Of a stretch of 23,508 nt of DNA, positions 1-6,355 are shown in pieces. How positions within the stretch are numbered: position 1 is the stretch's first letter; each line of letters starts with the position of its first letter. The stretch spans positions 1-23,508 of the forward strand of contig CAYJPF010000034.1 of the NCBI GenBank assembly GCA_964372025.1. The letters run 5' to 3'. The DNA is from CAYJBP01 sp964372025 (lineage in GTDB: Bacteria; Bacillota; Dehalobacteriia; UBA4068). The notes below the pieces were generated by a model. The model ran no database searches and was not told the origin of the DNA. It was given only the letters and a program-made list of their open reading frames with translations. A program made the position numbers and the translations under genes.

Positions 1-120
1 TACTTTTTGCGACCAAAAAGTAACAACCCCCTCTGCGACCAGAGGAAATAGACTAGCAAATGTAGGCGAGGGCAAGCAAACCTTTCAACCCACGAAATAC
101 AACCCAAACTAACTATCCGC
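1..120. repeat. Left-end copy of composite intergenic repeat with two CGAC-loop hairpins
   Basis: Bases 1-120 match 17317-17436 almost base for base. The copy opens inside an inverted repeat (stem CTTTTTG, loop CGAC, stem CAAAAAG, about 3-20). A second hairpin follows at 30-45 (CCTCTG, loop CGAC, CAGAGG). The window edge cuts the element, so its left part is not visible. No gene is supported here; a 67-codon plus-strand frame at 128-331 is A/C-rich, low in complexity and overlaps the end of the FAD-subunit gene. Confidence 0.85.
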
Positions 121-226
121 CGATAAATTGAAGAAACCCACAACCCAGCTAACAACAAGCAACAGCCAACATCCAACAAAAATCAAAAATAAAAGAAATA
201 AACCCAAATCCAAATATCAAGCTAAA
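121..226. other. A/C-rich gene-free stretch after the repeat
   Basis: This stretch is A- and C-rich on the plus strand and continues the composition of the 103-bp tandem repeat seen at 17418-17690 (shared words such as CAACCCAGCTAACA). On the minus strand, downstream of the FAD-subunit stop, the RNA would be U-rich but has no clear stem, so I cannot point to an intrinsic terminator for the molybdenum hydroxylase operon. Confidence 0.5.
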
Positions 227-1180
227 TCAACCAAGCTCCACCAACCCAAGCTCAATCAAAGGCAACACAGCCTGCACACTGTGACGCTTCACTTGCGGCG
301 ATATAGTATCTTCTTTGATAACTTTACTTAAACTTTTAATTTCGTCCAAAGCAACTTGCTTAATCTCGGCCATATTGCGCTCGCCGCCATTAATCAAAGC
401 CATAGTCTTAATCAACTTAAATGGCTGCTTATTTAAGGCACCGCAAGCAATAGTGATTTGCTTATCCTGCTTATCAATAATCAAAGCAGCATTAAATGTA
501 GCAAAATCGATAGTATCGCGCACACTTTGCTTGATAAATTTACTATAACTTACCGCAGGCACAATAATTTCCTCGATAAATAAATCAGATAAAGCAGTTG
601 TGCCATTATTTTTAGCATGAATAGCCAAAAGCTGATCGATATCAACTAGCCTGCTACCTTGGCTATCATGGATTTTTACTTGAGCCTGATAAGCGCTTAA
701 AGCAGTAGCTATATCGCCATAATAAATGGCCAAACATTGCGGCGAATTGGGTGCTTGATGGCAAACTGTGCCGCCGGTTTTATAACATAAAGGCAAGCTT
801 TGACGCCATTCATAACTTTGATTAAAATATAAGCAGCGCCGATCTTGCATAATATTGCCGCCAATTGTAGCCAAATTGCGAATTTGCGGCGAGGCCACAC
901 ATTTAGCCGCAAAAGCCAAAGCCGGCCAGTTTTGGATGATGGCTGCATCTTCGGCAATAGCAGTTAGGGTTTGCATAGCACCTATTTTAAGGGTATCGCC
1001 ATCTTGGCAAGTGTATTTTAGGGCATTAAGGCCGCTTAAATCTACAATTTGCTCAAAAGGGCGCACCTCGTATTTAAGCAAGGGCACTAAATCGGTGCCG
1101 CCTGCTAAATAGGTTTTGCCAATTTGGGCGGCCGCCTGCTCGATGGTGGAAGCAGCCTGATAATTAAAATCTTTAATCAT
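227..1180 (-). CDS. Molybdenum hydroxylase FAD-binding (medium) subunit with 4Fe-4S-type loop
   Basis: This 317-residue protein is the FAD subunit of a three-part molybdenum hydroxylase (CoxM/XdhB/HcrB family), which passes electrons between the iron-sulfur subunit and the final acceptor. The flavin-binding motifs AGGTD (26-30) and ATIGGN (104-109) are intact. Right after the second comes a loop with four cysteines (C116, C132, C140, C149) in the arrangement known from 4-hydroxybenzoyl-CoA reductase beta subunits, where it holds an extra 4Fe-4S cluster; standard xanthine dehydrogenase FAD subunits lack it. The length is normal for HcrB-like proteins, so the C terminus looks complete. The start overlaps the large-subunit stop by 4 bases (ATGA), showing translational coupling, and a GGGAGG site precedes it. 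The subunit role is clear. The substrate is not, and HcrB-like is a structural label rather than proof of aromatic metabolism. Confidence 0.9.
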   Translation of the reverse strand: MIKDFNYQAASTIEQAAAQIGKTYLAGGTDLVPLLKYEVRPFEQIVDLSGLNALKYTCQDGDTLKIGAMQTLTAIAEDAAIIQNWPALAFAAKCVASPQIRNLATIGGNIMQDRRCLYFNQSYEWRQSLPLCYKTGGTVCHQAPNSPQCLAIYYGDIATALSAYQAQVKIHDSQGSRLVDIDQLLAIHAKNNGTTALSDLFIEEIIVPAVSYSKFIKQSVRDTIDFATFNAALIIDKQDKQITIACGALNKQPFKLIKTMALINGGERNMAEIKQVALDEIKSLSKVIKEDTISPQVKRHSVQAVLPLIELGLVELG

Positions 1181-3447
1181 ATTTCTTGCCTCCCTTGTGC
1201 TTTGGGCATGAATAAATCAGCCACCGGGATATGATTAATCTCGGTAGATGTGGCGGCCTCCAGGGCATTGATGATGGCCGGCGCTACCGGAATGGTAGTT
1301 AATTCGCCCACACTTTTAGCGCCTAAAGGGCCGGTAGGCTCATAGCCTTCAACTATTGCCGCATGGATTTGGGGCATGTCTACACTCATCGGTGCTTTAT
1401 AATGCAGCAAATCGGCAGCCGAAGTTTTTTTGGCTACGCCATTAACATCCATATTCTCGAATATGGCAAAGCCAAAACCTTGGGCAACCCCACCTTCGAT
1501 TTGGCCAAGCACCGCCCCGGGATTAATGGCTGTGCCCACATCTACAACCTCGATAATATCGGTAATTGTGATATTATTAAGCGCTTTATCATATTCGGCA
1601 CGGGCATAGCAAACAGCAAAGGGCGGCGGGCTGGCAGTGGCCTTATAACTGGCCGAGCCAATAATCACCGAACCTCTTAGCCCAAAATAAACATTTTTAA
1701 CGGCTTCGGCAAAGCTTTGCTTAATATCTTGGCCATCCTTTTGATAATAAAAATAACCATCTTTAAAACTAATGCCGGCCTCGTCCAAATCATGATAATT
1801 GATTAAGGCAGCCTGCAGCTTGGCAATAGTATCATCGCAGGCCTTGGCCACGGCATTGCCGCAAACATAGGTTTGACCACTGGCAAAAGTGCCGGTATCA
1901 TAGGGGGTTAAATCGGTATCGGCAGCCTTAATATTTACCTGCTCATAACTTAGGCCCAGCTTTTCGGCGGCAATTTGCATCATTACCGTTTCCGAGCCTT
2001 GGCCAATATCGGCCGAGCCTACCAGCAAATTGGCCGAACCATCGGTATTAACCATCACAATGGCCGAGCTCATGCCGTCCATATTCGATGGCCCCGAGGA
2101 ATGGCAAGCAAAGGCATGCCCCCAGGCACTGCCAAATTTATCATTATTAAGCAAAGGCTTTTGGCTATCGATAGCGGCCTTAAGCTGCTCGGCCTTGGCT
2201 ACGCAAGCCTCGATTTCGCAGCTATAAAGATCATAATTGGCGCTGGGAAAACGCTGGCCCACCTTTAGATGATTTTTTAGCCTAAACTCAATCGGATCTT
2301 GATTTAAAGCCTTGGCAATGCGGCTCATCATAATTTCGCGGCCAAAGCTAAACTGAATATTGCCATAGCCCCTAAAAGCACCGCCGGTAGGCGAATTGGT
2401 GGCAATGCTTTTGCCCTCATATAGATAATGATCGGCCTGATACTGAAATTTACGGCCGGCCGCCGCCGAAACCAAAATGCTATGGGTAGCATAAGGGCCG
2501 GCATTTAGATAATTTTGGGCAGCAAAGGTTTTGATCATGCCTTGGCTATCCAGGCCAAATTTATAGGAGGCCTCGGTTTCGTGACGGGTGGCGGTGGCAT
2601 ACATTTCCTCCTCGCGGGTATGGAGGATTTTTACCGGCCTTTTGGCCAGCTTAGAGAGTATTACGCCCAAATGCTGATTATGCATTTGCTGCCTGGCGCC
2701 AAAACCGGAGCCGATTTGCGGCTTGATAACCCTAATATCGGTTTCGTGCATATTGAGCAGCTCGCCGATAATTCGTCTTTCCTGATGAACCGCTTGGCTA
2801 TTGGCATAAATAATTACCTTGCCATTAGGCTGATAATCGCAAATGCAAATAGTAGGCTCTAAGGCCACATGAGCCTGGGCACGGGTGGTAAAACTGCCTT
2901 CAAAAATATGGGCAGCTTCTTTAAAGCCCTGCTCAACATCGCCTTGGCTAAAGGTCATTGTTTTAAATAGATTATGGCCCTCGCCCTCGGCCGCTTGCAA
3001 GGCCGGGGCATCATCTTTAAGGGCATCTTTAATTTTAAAATTAGGCTTTAATACTTGATATTGAATATTTAAAGCCCGGGCTGCCCGAATGCAAAGCTCG
3101 GGGCTATCGGCCACAATGGCCGCCACCCGATCGCCTAAACATTTAGGATTATTGGTTAAAATAAGCTCGTCTTTAATCAAGGCTGCCGATGGGGGGTTAT
3201 CCGAGCAATTAAATAGGGTAGCAGGGATATCATCGGCGCAAATAATGCCGATAACGCCATCGATGCTAAGAGCCGCCTCTTTATCATAGCCGCTAACTTT
3301 AGCATAGGCATGCGGCGAGCGCACCACTAAGCCATAGGCCAAATTGGCAAAATCGAGGTCGTCGGTATATTTGGCTTGGCCTAAAACCTTGGCTAAAGCC
3401 TCGTGACGGGGCAAGGGCTGATTAACAACTTTAAAATTATTAGTCAT
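1177..3447 (-). CDS. Molybdenum hydroxylase large (molybdopterin-binding) subunit
   Basis: This 756-residue protein is the catalytic subunit of the xanthine dehydrogenase / 4-hydroxybenzoyl-CoA reductase / CO-dehydrogenase family. It has the N-terminal aldehyde oxidase a/b-hammerhead region (about 15-130) followed by the molybdopterin-binding domains. Visible family motifs are QIGSGFGAR (244-252), GGAFRGYGN (355-363), GSADIGQGSET (477-487) and PLGAKSVGEL (707-716). E715 in the last is the expected active-site glutamate that activates water at molybdenum. CO dehydrogenase's AYXCSFR loop is not seen at the GGAFRG position, so a CO dehydrogenase role is unlikely. The ATG has a strong AAGGAGG site and overlaps the end of the small-subunit gene by 8 bases. 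Substrate cannot be read from the sequence; purines, N-heterocycles, aldehydes and aromatic CoA thioesters are all handled by relatives. Confidence 0.93.
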   Translation of the reverse strand: MTNNFKVVNQPLPRHEALAKVLGQAKYTDDLDFANLAYGLVVRSPHAYAKVSGYDKEAALSIDGVIGIICADDIPATLFNCSDNPPSAALIKDELILTNNPKCLGDRVAAIVADSPELCIRAARALNIQYQVLKPNFKIKDALKDDAPALQAAEGEGHNLFKTMTFSQGDVEQGFKEAAHIFEGSFTTRAQAHVALEPTICICDYQPNGKVIIYANSQAVHQERRIIGELLNMHETDIRVIKPQIGSGFGARQQMHNQHLGVILSKLAKRPVKILHTREEEMYATATRHETEASYKFGLDSQGMIKTFAAQNYLNAGPYATHSILVSAAAGRKFQYQADHYLYEGKSIATNSPTGGAFRGYGNIQFSFGREIMMSRIAKALNQDPIEFRLKNHLKVGQRFPSANYDLYSCEIEACVAKAEQLKAAIDSQKPLLNNDKFGSAWGHAFACHSSGPSNMDGMSSAIVMVNTDGSANLLVGSADIGQGSETVMMQIAAEKLGLSYEQVNIKAADTDLTPYDTGTFASGQTYVCGNAVAKACDDTIAKLQAALINYHDLDEAGISFKDGYFYYQKDGQDIKQSFAEAVKNVYFGLRGSVIIGSASYKATASPPPFAVCYARAEYDKALNNITITDIIEVVDVGTAINPGAVLGQIEGGVAQGFGFAIFENMDVNGVAKKTSAADLLHYKAPMSVDMPQIHAAIVEGYEPTGPLGAKSVGELTTIPVAPAIINALEAATSTEINHIPVADLFMPKAQGRQEI

Positions 3448-3916
3448 GATTACCCTCCTTTAAGGCCTGAGCTGCGGCTTGTACAGCATTTTCGATTTTG
3501 GTATAGCCGGTACAGCGGCATAAATTGCCGGCTAAGCCCTCCCTAATTTGGGCAGGGCTGGGATTGGGATTTTTATCCAAAAGCACTTTGCCGGCCAAAA
3601 TCATGCCCGGAATACAAAAGCCGCATTGCACGGCATTTTGATCGACAAAAGCCTGCTGCAAAGGATGCGGTTTACCATTTTGGCTAAGATATTCAATGGT
3701 ATAAACTTGCCGATTATTAGCCTGAAAAGCCATCATGCAGCAAGAATTGACGGTTTGACCATCCAAAATAACGGTGCAAGCCCCGCAATGGCCGCCATCG
3801 CAGCCCCTTTTGGTGCCTGTTAGCCGTGCCTTATCGCGGATAATATCCAGCAAAGTTTCCTTACCGGTGATGTTAAAGGAATAAGGCTGATCATTAATAG
3901 TAATCTTAATATCCAT
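3440..3916 (-). CDS. Molybdenum hydroxylase 2Fe-2S (small) subunit
   Basis: This 158-residue protein is the iron-sulfur subunit (CoxS/XdhC/HcrC family), which carries electrons from the molybdenum site to FAD. The N-terminal plant-ferredoxin-like domain holds the first cluster motif, C-x4-C-x2-C (GCDGGHCGAC, about residues 38-47), with a fourth cysteine at NSC. The C-terminal helical domain holds CGFC and CRC, which bind the second 2Fe-2S cluster. All eight expected ligands are present and the length is typical. It is the first enzyme-subunit gene of the set, giving the small-large-medium order. A GAGG site lies a few bases before the ATG. The tautomerase gene ends 49 bases upstream with no terminator between, so the four genes are probably one transcript. 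Confidence 0.95.
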   Translation of the reverse strand: MDIKITINDQPYSFNITGKETLLDIIRDKARLTGTKRGCDGGHCGACTVILDGQTVNSCCMMAFQANNRQVYTIEYLSQNGKPHPLQQAFVDQNAVQCGFCIPGMILAGKVLLDKNPNPSPAQIREGLAGNLCRCTGYTKIENAVQAAAQALKEGNHD

Positions 3917-3965
3917 AAAATTTCCTCATCAGTTTAAATTGCTTGGCTTTGTTTGGCCAAATTAA

Positions 3966-4151
3966 TTATTTATCGCAAAATAGAACGCCGCCTGTGGCAA
4001 ATTCATCTTTGCTCATATCCTCAATAAGGATGCTTACCTGGTCGGGAGTGGTATTAGCCTCCTCCACAATTACTTCGGTAATTCTTTTGCAAATGGCACG
4101 CTTTTGCTCTAAAGTTCTACCCTCGAACATTTTAACTGTAATAACCGGCAT
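3966..4151 (-). CDS. 4-oxalocrotonate tautomerase family protein
   Basis: This 61-residue protein matches the small tautomerase subunit family (4-OT / XylH / DmpI) in length and pattern. It begins MPVITV, so after removal of methionine the N-terminal proline would be the catalytic base. The arginine at residue 12 fits the substrate-binding Arg11 of 4-OT. The protein would assemble from identical small subunits and interconvert enol and keto forms of an unsaturated acid. It is the promoter-proximal gene of the molybdenum hydroxylase operon, with an AAAGGGG site before the ATG. The pairing suggests that the hydroxylase product may need tautomerisation, but many 4-OT homologues have unknown substrates, so this remains an inference. 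Confidence 0.85.
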   Translation of the reverse strand: MPVITVKMFEGRTLEQKRAICKRITEVIVEEANTTPDQVSILIEDMSKDEFATGGVLFCDK

Positions 4152-4230
4152 AATTTTTTACCCCTTTCAATGTTATTTATAGTATAAATTTAAGGACAAG
4201 TTTTAAACCCATCCCATCCTAACTTATCTT

Positions 4231-4259
4231 ATTATAATTGATATATTAAAGCTTGTCAA
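4231..4259 (-). promoter_or_regulatory. Perfect consensus sigma-A promoter for the tautomerase–hydroxylase operon
   Basis: On the minus strand there is an exact TTGACA (4254-4259), a 17-base spacer and an exact TATAAT (4231-4236). The start site should lie near 4224, giving a leader of about 70 bases that contains the repeated word GGATGGGATGGG. Such a promoter needs no activator, so any control by the adjacent two-component system would more likely be repression or act elsewhere. Confidence 0.85.
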
Positions 4260-4291
4260 TAAACTATATTTTAGCAGCCGACGGCTTTAAT

Positions 4292-4915
4292 TTAGCGGCC
4301 GGAAATCCAGCCATTACCAATTACATATACCACCAAATCCATGGCATTTTTAGAGCCGGATTTAAGCAGCATATTTTCCAGATGCCGCTTAACGGTGCCG
4401 ATGGCAATACCCATTTCGTCGGCAATTTCTTTGCGGCTATAGGATTGACAAAGCAAACGCAGCACTTCTAATTCGCGCTCGGTAAAAGGCGATTCGCCGC
4501 TGGCGGTGGGAATTTGAATTGGCTCGGGAAAGCTGCCTTCGCCACGCATCACAGCCCTAATCATGTCCACAAATTCATTAATCGGCCGCGATTTTGATAA
4601 AAAAGCATCCGCCCCGGCACTTTTAGCACCGGGAATATAAGAAATTTCGTCAAAGCCGGACATCACCACTATTTTTAGCTCGGGAAATTGCTTTTTAAGC
4701 CTTTCGGTTAGCATAATGCCGCTGATATTTTCTTCAACCGAGATATCGGTTAAAACCAAATCCGGATTTAATTTGATGCATAATTCGGCCACCATGCTGG
4801 TGGTGGTGGCGCTGCCAATCAAAACCATATCGTCCTGGGCACTGATAATGCTACTAAAGGCATCCAATACCGATTTATGATCATCTACTAATAATACCTT
4901 GATTTTTTCTGCCAT
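4292..4915 (-). CDS. LuxR/NarL-family response regulator
   Basis: This 207-residue protein has a receiver domain (about 4-122) and a C-terminal LuxR-type helix-turn-helix (about 142-205). The receiver keeps the acidic pair D11/D12, the phosphoacceptor D57 (in LVLTDIS), the switch residue S86 and K108. The DNA-binding part shows FTERELEVLRLL and the recognition region GTVKRHLENML. It should act as a phosphorylation-controlled transcription factor, with the kinase encoded 12 bases upstream as its partner. An AAAGGAG site precedes the ATG. It is the last gene of the signalling operon and sits directly before the promoter of the molybdenum hydroxylase operon, which makes that operon a reasonable first target to test. 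I saw no convincing terminator after its stop codon. Confidence 0.93.
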   Translation of the reverse strand: MAEKIKVLLVDDHKSVLDAFSSIISAQDDMVLIGSATTTSMVAELCIKLNPDLVLTDISVEENISGIMLTERLKKQFPELKIVVMSGFDEISYIPGAKSAGADAFLSKSRPINEFVDMIRAVMRGEGSFPEPIQIPTASGESPFTERELEVLRLLCQSYSRKEIADEMGIAIGTVKRHLENMLLKSGSKNAMDLVVYVIGNGWISGR

Positions 4916-4927
4916 TTTTATGCTCCT

Positions 4928-6355
4928 TTAGCTAATTTGGGCTGCTGCTTTTGTTTTGGGTACTTCGATAATCAGGGCAAATTCGGGCATCAATTCCACC
5001 CGCAGGCGGCCGCCCACATTTTCTACCCTATTGCGAATGCCACTTAAGCCCCCACCTTCTACAATGCCTTTAGTAGGCGCATGGCCATTATTGGTTATTT
5101 CGATAATGTATTTAGCGCCATTATTTTCAATTTTGGCCTTAATCAAAGTAGCGCCGGCATGGCGCAAGGCATTGGTAGAGGCCTCTCTTAATACCGACAC
5201 CAGCAAAAAGGCGGCGGCATCATCTGTAGGCAAATCGCCATCGAGCTTGATGGCAAGCCCGGCACGCTCAAAATAATTGCTTAAGCCCAGCAATAATTGA
5301 TTGGCATCGCCGGCCTCGCGGTCTGTTAAATGAGCCAGCATATCCTCTAATAAGGGCAGCATATCGTCTTTATCGGCCGGGTTTTGGCTTTGCAATATTC
5401 TTTGCATGGTGGTTAAACGCTGGCTCATAATATCATGAATATGATTACGAATTCGCGAATACTCCTGCTCTTTGCGCAAATTCTCCATTTTTTGCGATAG
5501 GATAAGCAAATCCTTACTTTGAGCCATTAAAGCCTCGCGATCGCGATCTAATTGCTGCAAAGCCTGCATGGTTTGATTAATATTGATTGCAATAATTTCC
5601 ATATAACTAAAGTGGATATCATTAAAGATATGCCGCGAAAAGCGCCAGGCATCATCTGTAGTGCGCAAAATGATATCATCTTCGATAAAATGGCAAATTG
5701 CATTATTTACCCGCCCTTGTTGCAAGTTTTGCCAAAAATAATTGCCATCTTTTTGATCGGCGCCCCAAAAACGCTTAATAAGCTCTTCCATTTTGCTATT
5801 GATTAAATAGATGTAGCCATCATTATCGCAAAACATAATCCCGGCCGGCAAAGTATCCAGCCCCTCCTTTACCGAATAGGCCGATAATTCATGCTTTTGA
5901 GCATAATCCTCGCTATATAAATGCCTAAAGCTGCGGATTATAAAAATTGCCAGCGCCAGCGCATAATTAAACTGATAAAAGCCATAAGGCAATAGCGTTT
6001 CATAAGGCAGGCTGATGATAATGGCACTTAAAGCCAAAGGCAGGCTGTTTAGCTTTTTGATATACATAATTAATGCATAAATAAAGAATATAATAGCTAA
6101 AGTATAAAGGCCATTACCTAAAAAAGTGGTATCGATAATGCCAAAGCGCCGATTTAATAAAGCTGTAATCGGCAAAAGTGCCAGCTGAGCAAAATAAAGT
6201 AATAATAATAATTCGCCTAATAAATGCCATTTGCGTTTAAGTAAATTATTAAAGATAATTTGCCCACAATAAGCCGCCTGCACCACAAATAAAAAGAGGG
6301 CAGCTAAAAAGAATAATATTAACTTTTGCCAAGCAAAAAAGTAAAAATCAAGCAT
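4928..6355 (-). CDS. Membrane sensor histidine kinase (HisKA_3 type)
   Basis: The protein has 475 residues from the ATG at 6355; the frame is open from a TTG six bases further up, but that codon touches the GGAGG site, so the ATG is the better start. About five membrane segments fill the first 145 residues. A PAS-like segment follows (about 165-260), then a coiled linker and the dimerisation/phosphoacceptor helix with HIHDIMSQRL (H307 the likely phosphorylated histidine). The HATPase domain shows an N box (LREASTNALRHA, about 389-400) and a G box (GGGLSGIRNRV, about 434-444). It lacks an extracellular domain of its own and starts 8 bases inside the end of the sensor-like gene upstream, so the two are translationally coupled and probably act together. 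The partner response regulator follows. Confidence 0.93.
   Translation of the reverse strand: MLDFYFFAWQKLILFFLAALFLFVVQAAYCGQIIFNNLLKRKWHLLGELLLLLYFAQLALLPITALLNRRFGIIDTTFLGNGLYTLAIIFFIYALIMYIKKLNSLPLALSAIIISLPYETLLPYGFYQFNYALALAIFIIRSFRHLYSEDYAQKHELSAYSVKEGLDTLPAGIMFCDNDGYIYLINSKMEELIKRFWGADQKDGNYFWQNLQQGRVNNAICHFIEDDIILRTTDDAWRFSRHIFNDIHFSYMEIIAININQTMQALQQLDRDREALMAQSKDLLILSQKMENLRKEQEYSRIRNHIHDIMSQRLTTMQRILQSQNPADKDDMLPLLEDMLAHLTDREAGDANQLLLGLSNYFERAGLAIKLDGDLPTDDAAAFLLVSVLREASTNALRHAGATLIKAKIENNGAKYIIEITNNGHAPTKGIVEGGGLSGIRNRVENVGGRLRVELMPEFALIIEVPKTKAAAQIS

Noticed and set aside
128..331. Plus-strand frame of 67 codons at the left edge
   Set aside because: Low-complexity A/C-rich composition (runs of K, N, Q, T), no ribosome binding site and overlap with the well-supported FAD-subunit gene.
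1177..3447. CO dehydrogenase large subunit
   Set aside because: The AYXCSFR active-site loop of true CoxL is not seen; the sequence reads GGAFRGYG at the equivalent molybdopterin region, as in xanthine dehydrogenase-like enzymes.
4260..4291. Terminator after the response regulator gene
   Set aside because: AGCC/GGCT around a 3-base loop is only a 4-bp stem and no U tract follows.
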